Notes: generated from the sequence alone by a model not told the origin. A stretch of 7,139 nt of DNA from Chloroflexota bacterium (GCA_003577365.1 QEUY01000178.1:1-7139), one strand, 5' to 3'; counted from the first letter of the stretch, positions 1 to 6,186 are shown. Program-made: numbers and translations.

Positions 1-7
1 CCTCCCC
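1..7 (-). promoter_or_regulatory. Shine-Dalgarno sequence of a gene beyond the left edge
   Basis: Read on the minus strand these bases are GGGGAGG, preceded by AAA, a strong ribosome binding site about 50 bases after the kinase stop codon. No start codon fits inside the window, so the gene it serves would begin just past position 1, in line with the kinase gene. The 59 bases between the kinase stop and the edge hold no other convincing gene. This is inferred from the motif and its position only. Confidence 0.4.
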
Positions 8-59
8 TTTGGCTCTTCGCCGGCTTTTCACAGGCCGCGGCGCCGAGCAACTCTGTCCA

Positions 60-2021
60 TCACACCGGCGATCCGGCGGCACGCAGCCGCAGATCGAGCA
101 CCTCCGCCAGCCGCGCAAGCTGGATCGGCTTGCCCACAAAATCGTCCACCCCTGCGGCCAGACAGCGCTCTTGGTCCCCTGGCATTACCTGGGCGGTCAT
201 GGCGATGATAGGGACGTGCGCCAGCCCCGGCTCGCTGCGGATGCGCCGCGTCGCCTCCAGCCCATCCATCTCCGGCATCTGCACATCCATCAGGATCAGG
301 TCGGGCCGGTGCAGCCTGGCCTGGTCGATCGCGTCTTTGCCGGTCTTGGCGATCAGCAGCCGGTAGTGCAGGGTCTCCAGATATTGGGAGAGCGCGGCAA
401 TGTTGGCATCGTTGTCTTCGGCCAACAGCACCAACGGGCCGTGGCCGCCGGTCGCCGCCGGCAGATCGTCTGATGTACCGGCAGCGGCGTCGCAGACCAC
501 CGGCGCTGAGCCGGCAGCTTCCTCCCCACAGAGGGTCTGGCTAGGAGCGTGCAACTCCTCCCCGCCCGCTTCCTGACGCCGCCAGGGCAGCGCCAGCGTG
601 AAACGGCTGCCGCGGCCGACTTCGCTTTCGACCGTGATGCGCCCGCCGTGCATCTGGGCCATGCGATGCACCAAGACCAGCCCTAGCCCCGTGCCGCCAT
701 ACTGCCGGGTATGGCCGCTGTCAAGCTGGACAAAGGGCTGGAAGAGATGGCGTAAATCGTCGGCGGCAATGCCGATGCCCGTGTCCCATACCACAAAATG
801 GACGGCGTCGTCCGTGCCGTCGGCCGCGCTGCCGGCGACCCCGGTGACTTCTAGCCCGATAGCGCCGCCGGCGGGCGTAAACTTGACCGCATTGCCGAGC
901 AGGTTGACCAACATCTGTTTCAGACGGCGTTCGTCGGCCTGGATCATGCCCACACGCGGGTCAATCGTCAAACTGACCTGCAGTTCTTTCTTGTTGGCCA
1001 TGGCCGCCACCAGCCGCATGCTCGCCTGACAGACCGTCTCCACCGGACAGGGGGCCAGCTCGACGGTGAGCTTGCCCGCATCCATTTTAGCCACGTCGAG
1101 GATGTCGTTGATCAGCATGAGCAGGTGATGGCCGCTCTCTTCGATGCCGCTGACGGCGCGCATCTGGCGCTCGTTTAGGCTGCCGGTCAACTGTTTGCGC
1201 AGGATTTCGGCAAAGAGCAGGATCGAGTTCAAGGGCGTGCGCAGCTCGTGGTTGATGGTCGCCAAAAACTCATCCTTGGCATGGGCGGCGTGGGTCAACT
1301 CGGCGTTGGCCAAGCGCAGCTCCACCGTACTTTCCGCCACGCGCCGCGCCAGCGAGGCGCGCTCCTCGGCCAGCGCCTGTTCCGCCGCCTTGCGCCGCTG
1401 CTCGTTGCGATGCGCCAAGATCAGTTGGGCGCAGGTCGACAGCGCGGGCTGCAGCAAACCCAGTATATCCGGCAGAAAGCCGCCCGTACAATCGGCCAAG
1501 GCCAGCACCCCCACCACGGTCTCGCCGATTGAGATCGGCAGCCCCAACAGCCGGGGGAAAGTCTCGCGCCCGGCCCCGGCGAAGGGTGGGTCGCTGGCGG
1601 GTTTGCCCGTGGCCAGCACGCGGTCGACAAGCGTGATCCAGGCAGGGTCGGCGCCGTCGGGATACGCGCCGGCCAAGGCGTGAATCTGGCAGGTGGAGGG
1701 GGCAGCCGGGGACTCGATCTGCTCGCCGATCAGACCGCCGGCGCTCTGGGTGATCGTGAGCAGCGAGGCCAGCAGATCGTGCAAGACCGCGCCCAGCGCG
1801 ACACCCGATACAAAGCGCAGTTGCGCTTCGCCCAGGGCCACCAGCAGCGCATTGGACTGGCGCAAATGGGCCTCGACGCGCTTGCGCTCGGCCATCTCTC
1901 GATAGAGCAGCGAGTAATACTGTGTCTTGCGCTCGGCTGCTTGGGAGGCCGCACTCTCCGCCCAGTGCGCTTCCGACCGCGCCGGGCTGGTCACTCCATG
2001 CGTCATATCTCCAAGCCTCAT
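60..2021 (-). CDS. Hybrid sensor histidine kinase with GAF input and C-terminal receiver
   Basis: A 653-residue two-component kinase that should autophosphorylate on a histidine and pass the phosphate to its own receiver. Residues about 25-55 look helical. About 55-205 resemble a GAF sensor domain, and a charged coiled-coil-like linker covers 205-250. The HisKA H-box has H258 in INHELRTP. The HATPase domain shows the N-box (N377 in LLGNAVKF), G1 (DTGIGI, from D413) and G2 (GGTGLGL, 442-448). A low-complexity Ala/Gly linker (483-527) leads to a receiver with acidic pair E535/D536, phosphoacceptor D579 in MDVQMPEMDG, T609 and K631. No signal peptide or membrane segment is visible, so it is probably cytosolic and senses an internal ligand. 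The start at 2021 has GAGGG (2028-2032) six bases upstream; a second ATG five codons in is less well placed. All catalytic residues are intact. The ligand is unknown. It is divergent from the protease gene. Confidence 0.95.
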   Translation of the reverse strand: MRLGDMTHGVTSPARSEAHWAESAASQAAERKTQYYSLLYREMAERKRVEAHLRQSNALLVALGEAQLRFVSGVALGAVLHDLLASLLTITQSAGGLIGEQIESPAAPSTCQIHALAGAYPDGADPAWITLVDRVLATGKPASDPPFAGAGRETFPRLLGLPISIGETVVGVLALADCTGGFLPDILGLLQPALSTCAQLILAHRNEQRRKAAEQALAEERASLARRVAESTVELRLANAELTHAAHAKDEFLATINHELRTPLNSILLFAEILRKQLTGSLNERQMRAVSGIEESGHHLLMLINDILDVAKMDAGKLTVELAPCPVETVCQASMRLVAAMANKKELQVSLTIDPRVGMIQADERRLKQMLVNLLGNAVKFTPAGGAIGLEVTGVAGSAADGTDDAVHFVVWDTGIGIAADDLRHLFQPFVQLDSGHTRQYGGTGLGLVLVHRMAQMHGGRITVESEVGRGSRFTLALPWRRQEAGGEELHAPSQTLCGEEAAGSAPVVCDAAAGTSDDLPAATGGHGPLVLLAEDNDANIAALSQYLETLHYRLLIAKTGKDAIDQARLHRPDLILMDVQMPEMDGLEATRRIRSEPGLAHVPIIAMTAQVMPGDQERCLAAGVDDFVGKPIQLARLAEVLDLRLRAAGSPV

Positions 2022-2063
2022 TTTCTACCCTCACGGTGGAGCACGTTCACGCACAGCGTAATG

Positions 2064-2097
2064 AGCGCGCTAGGGGGACTATCGCTTCTGGCGCGCT
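2064..2097. repeat. 7-base inverted repeat in the divergent spacer
   Basis: AGCGCGC at 2064-2070 is mirrored by GCGCGCT at 2091-2097, with 20 bases between. It lies 43 bases upstream of the kinase start codon, in its probable leader or promoter. On the plus strand the right arm runs into TTTT, but there is no gene upstream on that strand to terminate. It could be an operator or a leader hairpin. GC-rich arms of this length can occur by chance. Confidence 0.3.
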
Positions 2098-2267
2098 TTT
2101 CAGCATAACCACTCATGCCGGATCAGCCAGCGGCGCATTGGCGCAAACTATCTACGACAAATGACATAGAACAGGGAGACAAAAGGGCGTTGTCGATTTG
2201 GCGGCGCTGTGACAAAAGTATAGGTGGAATCTTGTACAGGTCGTGGGCCTGTTGCGTGTGTGGAAAC

Positions 2268-2273
2268 AAGGAG
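2268..2273 (+). promoter_or_regulatory. Ribosome binding site that sets the protease start
   Basis: AAGGAG lies six bases before the ATG at 2280, an ideal spacing. The codons directly after this ATG encode a classical signal peptide. The upstream in-frame ATG at 2115 would bury that signal 55 residues inside the protein, and no comparable site precedes it. Confidence 0.85.
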
Positions 2274-2279
2274 CCGTCT

Positions 2280-5255
2280 ATGTTGCCACAGCTTGACCGC
2301 CCGATTTTACCACAATTCTTATCGTTACACCGGTCCCGCCTCATCCGCTATTTTCTGGTGCTAGTCTGGCTGATCCCTTGGACGCCGGCGGCCGCGACGC
2401 CAATGGCCGCGACGCCAACTGGCGCGCTGTCGATCGGTACGGGCCAATCGGCGCTGCCGGTTCACCCTGAACTGCTGGCGCTCGCCGCGCAAGCGCCGCA
2501 GATGACGGCGCCCGTCATCGTGCAGACGCTGGGCGACGATACGGCGGTGGAGAAGCAGATCGCACGCTTGGGCGGCGTGGTGACCCAACGCCTGAACATT
2601 ATCCACTCGCTGGCCGTCGAACTCCCGGCAGGGGCGGTTGCCGAACTGGGGCGCACCCCCGGCGTGCGCTGGATCAGCCTCGACGCCCCGGTAGAGAGCC
2701 ATACAAGCTCCGCCCATATCCGCTACTATCTGCAAGGCAACCCGCCCGGCGTCGATACAGCGGCGCAGGCGACCCTGCCCATGACCGAGACTGTGCCCAC
2801 AGCCTCCCGTCTCCCCAACTATGATCAGGATCGGGACAGCGCGCCGGGGCTGCTCATCCGGCGCGGGGGGACAGTCGACAGCGATGCGGCCAGCGGCCAG
2901 GTGCAGCGCTGGCGGCTTGGCCCCTTCAACACCGATATGCGGCTCTCCGGCAGCAGCTTTGTCCAGCTCTACGCCGCCATGAAGGACTTTGCGCCGGGCA
3001 AACGCGGCAAGCTCTGGGCCTATATCTATCAGGTCGACGTCAACGGCCAGCGCCAGGAACTGATCGCGACCGGCTCGCTGAGCCGCACCTGGCGGAGCAG
3101 TTGGCAGACGGCCAAGATCAAATTCGACAACGTCGACGTGTTGGTGGACGAGGGCCACTCGCTTGAACTCGTCGTGACGGTGGATGCCACCTCGGAAGAC
3201 GACATGTGGCTGGCCTTTGGCACACGGTCGCAGCCCGCAGCCTATCGGGCCAACCTGCAGGACGCGCTGCTTTCGGCCAAAAATTTCTATCTGGTCAACT
3301 ACCCGGTAAATGTGGAAGGCGACACCGAGTCGCACCCCATCCTGCCCGTGCGCGCCCGCAAGCCGAAAAACTTCACCCTGCCCAACTTTGACACCGACCG
3401 CGACGGCGGGCCAGGCATCGTCATCAAGCGCGGCGGCACCATTACCAGCTCCGACACCAGCGGCAAGATCCAGCGCTGGCGCATCAGCCCGTTCCAAGCC
3501 GACACGCAGATTGGCCCCAATGTCGAGTTTGAACTCTATGCGGCGACCAAATCGTTCCACAAAAACAAGTTCGCCAAACTCTGGGCCTATCTGATCCACC
3601 GCGACGCCGAGGGGCGATTGGTCCACGTCTTGGGCAGCGGATCGGTAGAGGCCGAGGACTGGGGCGAAACCTGGCAGCAGAAGACCATCGCCTTCAACAA
3701 CTCGACCTATGCCTTTCCGGCAGGGCATCAACTGGAGATTGCGCTGACCGTAGACGACACCTCCGAGCGCTCGATGTGGCTCGCCTATGGGTCAGGGTTG
3801 TACCCGGCCCAGCTCAAGGGCGAGTTCTGGGCGCTCTTGCCCCAGGTCTTTCTAGACACCATCGGGGCGCGCACGGTGTGGGACAAGGGCTATGAGGGGC
3901 GCGGGGTGCGTGTAGCGGTCATCGACAGCGGCATCCAGCCCGACATGCCCGACTTTGTGCGCGAAAGCGGCGAAGGCCCCGACTCGCGCATCATCCACAG
4001 CGAAGGCATCGGTACAAACCCCAACGACGAGTTCGGCCACGGCACCTTTGTAGCGGGCGTCATCGGCAGCAATGGCTCGGCCAGCGGCGGCTATTACAAG
4101 GGCGTTGCGCCCGAGGTAGACCTGATCAACGTGCGCGTCAGCGACGCCTGGGGCGGCGCCTATGAGTCCACCGTCGTGGCCGCGATCCAGTGGGTGTTGG
4201 AGCATAAAGACGAATACAACATCCGCGTGGTGAACCTCTCGCTCAACAGCAGCACCCTGCAGCCCTATCACCAAAGCCCGCTGGATGCCGCGGTCGAAGT
4301 GCTCTGGTTCAATGGGATTGTCGTAGTCGTCTCTGCCGGCAACAACGGCGGCGCCGAGCCGGGGGTCATCTATCCTCCCGCCAACGACCCCTTTGTGATC
4401 GCGGTCGGCTCGACCGACGATATGGAGACGGCAACGCCCAATGACGACGTGCTGGCCGCCGATTATTCGGTCTTTGGCGTCACCGGCGAAGGCTTCTTCC
4501 GCCCCGACATCGCCGCGCCGGGTTCCTATATTATCTCGACCCTGGCCGACGCCTCCAATTTCAAGAACATGTTCCCCTACTACCACCGTGGGGTAATGGA
4601 CCCCAGCGGCAACCTGGTCAAGCTCAACTTCCAGGCGTCAGGCACGTCCATCTCCAGCGGCATGGTAGCGGGCGCGGCGGCGCTGCTCCTCCAGGCGCGG
4701 CCCGACCTCAACCCCGACCAGGTAAAGTATCTGCTGACGGCCAGCGCCACCCCCATCGCCGACGAAGCCGGGGCGGGCGCGGGCAGCCTCAACGTGGCTA
4801 AGGCCCTGGAGCTGGCGCTCGCCTATGGCGACAACCCGATCCCGTCCGCCAACACCGGCCAGCCCGTCAGCCAACTGCTGACCACCGGCAGCGAGCCGAT
4901 CCAGTGGAACAGCGTCAACTGGAACAGTGTCAACTGGAACTCGGTCAACTGGAACAGTGTCAACTGGAACTCGGTCAACTGGAACAGCACCGCCCAGGAT
5001 GGGGCAGCCACGGCCAACGCGCCAACAGCCAGCAACATCCCGGTGGGCGTCGGCCACACCCTGCGCCCACCCATGGCGCTGGAAAACGACGAACTGCCGA
5101 GCGAGGATCTGCCCACCGCCCCAGAGCCGGAGCAGCCCGAAGAACCGGAACAGCCGGAAGAGCCCGAAAAACCCGAAGAGCCGGAAAAACCCGGAACCGA
5201 TCCCGGCCCTGGTACGTCTACAAAGGACATCTACCTGCCGGTGCTGCGGCAGTAA
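2280..5255 (+). CDS. Exported S8 (subtilisin-family) serine protease with duplicated domain and WNSVN-repeat tail
   Basis: A 991-residue secreted endopeptidase. The signal peptide has basic residues near 18-23, a hydrophobic stretch at 24-34 and likely cleavage after A39 (TPAAA). Residues 78-137 fit an I9-type propeptide that would fold and inhibit the enzyme. Two homologous domains follow (178-326 and 367-516). The catalytic domain spans about 530-835, with D549 in VIDSGI, H587 in GHGTFVAGV, oxyanion N688 in SAGNNG and S790 in GTSISSGMVAGAAALL, so it should be active. It is longer between N688 and S790 than subtilisin. The tail has WNSVN repeats (876-904), a Pro/Glu linker (948-972) and the ending IYLPVLRQ. 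The start is chosen from the ribosome binding site and signal peptide. The receiver gene lies 63 bases downstream on the same strand, so they may be co-transcribed. Substrate and final location (cell surface or free) are unknown. Confidence 0.95.
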   Translation: MLPQLDRPILPQFLSLHRSRLIRYFLVLVWLIPWTPAAATPMAATPTGALSIGTGQSALPVHPELLALAAQAPQMTAPVIVQTLGDDTAVEKQIARLGGVVTQRLNIIHSLAVELPAGAVAELGRTPGVRWISLDAPVESHTSSAHIRYYLQGNPPGVDTAAQATLPMTETVPTASRLPNYDQDRDSAPGLLIRRGGTVDSDAASGQVQRWRLGPFNTDMRLSGSSFVQLYAAMKDFAPGKRGKLWAYIYQVDVNGQRQELIATGSLSRTWRSSWQTAKIKFDNVDVLVDEGHSLELVVTVDATSEDDMWLAFGTRSQPAAYRANLQDALLSAKNFYLVNYPVNVEGDTESHPILPVRARKPKNFTLPNFDTDRDGGPGIVIKRGGTITSSDTSGKIQRWRISPFQADTQIGPNVEFELYAATKSFHKNKFAKLWAYLIHRDAEGRLVHVLGSGSVEAEDWGETWQQKTIAFNNSTYAFPAGHQLEIALTVDDTSERSMWLAYGSGLYPAQLKGEFWALLPQVFLDTIGARTVWDKGYEGRGVRVAVIDSGIQPDMPDFVRESGEGPDSRIIHSEGIGTNPNDEFGHGTFVAGVIGSNGSASGGYYKGVAPEVDLINVRVSDAWGGAYESTVVAAIQWVLEHKDEYNIRVVNLSLNSSTLQPYHQSPLDAAVEVLWFNGIVVVVSAGNNGGAEPGVIYPPANDPFVIAVGSTDDMETATPNDDVLAADYSVFGVTGEGFFRPDIAAPGSYIISTLADASNFKNMFPYYHRGVMDPSGNLVKLNFQASGTSISSGMVAGAAALLLQARPDLNPDQVKYLLTASATPIADEAGAGAGSLNVAKALELALAYGDNPIPSANTGQPVSQLLTTGSEPIQWNSVNWNSVNWNSVNWNSVNWNSVNWNSTAQDGAATANAPTASNIPVGVGHTLRPPMALENDELPSEDLPTAPEPEQPEEPEQPEEPEKPEEPEKPGTDPGPGTSTKDIYLPVLRQ
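2390..2418 (+). repeat. 15-base tandem duplication at the signal peptide cleavage region
   Basis: GGCCGCGACGCCAA occurs at 2390-2403 and again at 2405-2418, with a period of 15 bases, so the frame is kept. It encodes two Ala-Ala-Thr-Pro units just around and after the predicted signal peptidase site. It looks like a small slippage duplication in a region with little sequence constraint. Confidence 0.8.
2811..3827 (+). repeat. Two tandem homologous protein domains inside the protease
   Basis: Residues 178-326 and 367-516 of the protease are copies of one domain of about 150 residues, joined by a 40-residue linker. Matching landmarks in order are LPNYDQDRD / LPNFDTDRD, PGLLIRRGGT / PGIVIKRGGT, QRWRLGPF / QRWRISPF, KLWAYIY / KLWAYLI and MWLAFGT / MWLAYGS. 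Alternating hydrophobic residues suggest a beta-sandwich. I cannot assign a named family. At the DNA level the copies have diverged, so this is an old duplication. Confidence 0.85.
4905..4991 (+). repeat. Tandem 15-base repeat encoding WNSVN pentapeptides
   Basis: Five full units (4905-4979) plus a partial WNS end (4980-4988) encode Trp-Asn-Ser-Val-Asn. Units 2 and 4 are identical (serine AGT), as are units 3 and 5 (serine TCG), so 4920-4949 is an exact 30-base copy of 4950-4979. The first unit uses AGC. The repeat sits directly after the catalytic domain in the protease tail. I recall similar WNS-type repeats in other bacterial subtilases. Their function is not known to me. Confidence 0.95.
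5121..5192 (+). repeat. Pro/Glu-rich hexapeptide linker repeat
   Basis: Residues 948-971 of the protease repeat a six-residue pattern of the form P-E-E-P-E-Q/K, an 18-base period with synonymous drift between units. Such rigid charged linkers typically act as spacers or cross wall-like layers in exported proteins. Here it separates the WNSVN region from the last 20 residues. Confidence 0.85.
5229..5252 (+). other. C-terminal IYLPVLRQ motif of the protease
   Basis: The last eight residues (984-991) are IYLPVLRQ, right after a Gly/Pro/Thr-rich stretch. I recall endings of the type YLPL-[VI]-x-R on many exported Chloroflexota proteins. This could be a sorting or anchoring tag. It lacks the hydrophobic helix and basic end of an LPXTG sortase signal. 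The function is inferred. Confidence 0.5.
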
Positions 5256-5266
5256 GGGAGCCGGCG

Positions 5267-5282
5267 GCCCCGATCCTGGGGC
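5267..5282 (+). terminator. Weak hairpin after the protease gene
   Basis: GCCCC (5267-5271) pairs with GGGGC (5278-5282) around a six-base loop, 12 bases after the protease stop. It is followed by TGTATTC, not a run of T. It could weaken transcription into the receiver gene but is a poor intrinsic terminator. Confidence 0.25.
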
Positions 5283-5302
5283 TGTATTCGACGGCCAAGC
5301 TT

Positions 5303-5310
5303 GAGAGAGG
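5303..5310 (+). promoter_or_regulatory. Ribosome binding site that sets the response regulator start
   Basis: GAGAGAGG ends eight bases before the ATG at 5319. It overlaps the alternative in-frame TTG at 5301, which therefore cannot use it. This favours the 131-residue product starting MGQQLGD. Confidence 0.75.
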
Positions 5311-5318
5311 CAATTCAC

Positions 5319-5714
5319 ATGGGCCAACAACTGGGCGACGCGGACGTCCTCAAGACGATCTTGGTGGTGGAGGATGACCGGGTCGCCCGGTCGGCCCTAG
5401 AGGATATCTTCGACCTGTTGGGCTATCGCAGCCTCCTGGCCCAGGATGGCGAGGAGGCGCTGCGCCTCTATACCGAGCACGCCGGCACGATCGACCTGGT
5501 CTTGAGCGACCTGCGCATGCCCAAGATGGACGGCATTGAGCTGGCCCGCCGCCTGACGGCGCTCGACCCCCAGGTCAAAGTCGTCTTGTCCACCGGCTAT
5601 GCCTCCGAAGACCAGCGCCAGGCCTTGACCGGCGCCAAGATCGACGGTTGGATCCAGAAGCCCTATTCGCTCGAACAGTTGACGGCGCTGCTCGACCAAC
5701 TGCTCGGCGCTTAG
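5319..5714 (+). CDS. Single-domain response regulator (receiver only)
   Basis: A 131-residue CheY-like protein that is one receiver domain with no output domain. It shows the acidic cluster E18/D19/D20 after strand one (ILVVEDD), phosphoacceptor D64 in LSDLRMPKMDG, the switch residue S91 (or T92) in VLSTGYAS and the conserved lysine K114 in QKP. All residues needed for phosphorylation are present. The STGY signature is typical of receivers paired with hybrid kinases. It has no DNA-binding part, so it should act by protein contact or as a phosphate shuttle or sink. It follows the protease gene by 63 bases on the same strand. The kinase at 60-2021 is the only visible candidate partner; that pairing is inferred from position. 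Its stop codon overlaps the stop of the convergent small gene. Confidence 0.93.
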   Translation: MGQQLGDADVLKTILVVEDDRVARSALEDIFDLLGYRSLLAQDGEEALRLYTEHAGTIDLVLSDLRMPKMDGIELARRLTALDPQVKVVLSTGYASEDQRQALTGAKIDGWIQKPYSLEQLTALLDQLLGA

Positions 5715-6004
5715 CGCGCCCCGGCGGGCGGCTCCGGCTCGTCGAGATAGCCGCCCATCTCGGCCTGGGCCAGCACGGCACGGATCGTCTCGACCAGCGC
5801 CTGGGCCGAGGCCGCGCTCAACTCCACGGCCACGCGCGCGCCCGGCCCCTGCGCTTCGTCCACAAAATCAATGTTGAGCGCATGTTCCAACCGTGCATAA
5901 AACGGGTGGTCGTAGGAGACATTGGCCTGGCGCACGGTAAACCAGCCCGCTGCACCCTTGCCACAGCCGTCAATCGCCACCTGCTCCACAATCATCGTGC
6001 ACAT
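5711..6004 (-). CDS. Small conserved protein of unknown function (DUF6295-like)
   Basis: A 97-residue protein starting MCTMIVEQVAIDG. Its features include a glycine-rich GCGKGAAGWF segment (13-22), SYDHPF (30-35), HALNIDFV (41-48), a strand-like GARVAVELS (55-63) and a C-terminal helix (about 64-83) before a Pro/Glu-rich end. I recall a small family with this MCT start and the VSYDHP and ALNIDFV blocks, named DUF6295; that name is from memory. No signal peptide, membrane segment or enzyme motif is visible, so it is probably cytosolic. H33 and H41 together with C2 and C14 might bind a metal, but that is speculation. The start at 6004 is set by a near-perfect GGGGGAGGA; a longer frame to 6229 has low-complexity junk upstream that overlaps the hydrolase gene and the intergenic repeats. 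It lies downstream of the hydrolase gene on the same strand, with a 182-base gap. Confidence 0.85.
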   Translation of the reverse strand: MCTMIVEQVAIDGCGKGAAGWFTVRQANVSYDHPFYARLEHALNIDFVDEAQGPGARVAVELSAASAQALVETIRAVLAQAEMGGYLDEPEPPAGAR

Positions 6005-6010
6005 GCGTGT

Positions 6011-6019
6011 TCCTCCCCC
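6011..6019 (-). promoter_or_regulatory. Ribosome binding site of the small DUF gene
   Basis: Read on the minus strand this is GGGGGAGGA, six bases before the ATG at 6004. It is the best ribosome binding site in the window and fixes the 97-residue product over the longer open frame that starts at 6229. Confidence 0.85.
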
Positions 6020-6088
6020 GCATTCTTTACGGCAAATTACCCAGACAAGGCAATCCAAACTGCGAGCTTGTGCCATGGGCCAAGCGCG

Positions 6089-6127
6089 CGCCGCAAGCGG
6101 CGTCGGAAAGCGCAAATGCGCTTTCCG
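6089..6127. repeat. Pair of adjacent hairpins in the gap between small gene and hydrolase
   Basis: CGCCGC (6089-6094) pairs with GCGGCG (6097-6102) around AA. One base later CGGAAAGCGCA (6104-6114) pairs perfectly with TGCGCTTTCCG (6117-6127), again around AA. The second stem is 10-11 base pairs and very stable. Neither side has the T-run of an intrinsic terminator. The pair could still stop or protect the hydrolase transcript, or form part of a dispersed palindromic intergenic element together with the 9-base repeats next to it. Confidence 0.75.
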
Positions 6128-6142
6128 GCTTCTCTCTTCTGG

Positions 6143-6169
6143 CCTCTGCGTCCTCTGCGCCCTTTGCGG
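6143..6169. repeat. Three 9-base tandem units, probable dispersed intergenic repeat
   Basis: CCTCTGCGT, CCTCTGCGC and CCTTTGCGG follow each other without gaps (6143-6151, 6152-6160, 6161-6169), 18 bases before the hydrolase stop codon. On the minus strand the pattern reads like GCAAAGGGCGCAGAGGACGCAGAGG. I recall such CTCTGCG-type runs as common non-coding repeats in several bacterial phyla, and open frames across them give false proteins. Membership of a genome-wide family is inference. Confidence 0.6.
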
Positions 6170-6186
6170 TGTAGAGCTCCCCGCGC

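Larger units (their letters stand above)
2022..2279. other. Divergent intergenic region between kinase and protease genes
   Basis: These 258 bases separate two outward-facing genes and must hold the promoters for both. I see no promoter with good -35 and -10 boxes at proper spacing. The nearest on the plus strand is GTGACA (2209-2214) with a poor -10 match 17 bases on. An open frame continuous with the protease begins at 2115. Its predicted residues look like random translation (several Cys and Trp, no hydrophobic core), so I treat it as untranslated leader. Confidence 0.5.

Noticed and set aside
28..60. Ten-codon minus-strand frame whose ATG overlaps the kinase stop (TGATG)
   Set aside because: Only ten codons, Arg-rich and with no own ribosome binding site; the overlap is likely chance.
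1270..2034. Long minus-strand frame of 254 codons inside the kinase gene
   Set aside because: It is a shifted frame of the kinase with Arg/Gly/Ala-rich shadow composition; the kinase frame has full domain motifs here.
2361..3731. 456-codon minus-strand frame opposite the protease
   Set aside because: Antisense shadow of a GC-rich gene; no recognisable domain, and the plus frame carries a complete protease.
3852..4586. 244-codon minus-strand frame opposite the catalytic domain
   Set aside because: Antisense of conserved subtilisin motifs; composition is typical shadow.
4905..4991. Tandem repeat as a possible CRISPR array or plasmid iteron
   Set aside because: The units are gapless, in frame and inside a coding tail; there are no spacers.
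6024..6053. Possible minus-strand promoter TTGCCT, 18 bases, TAAAGA before the small gene
   Set aside because: The -10 matches only three positions; not distinguishable from chance.
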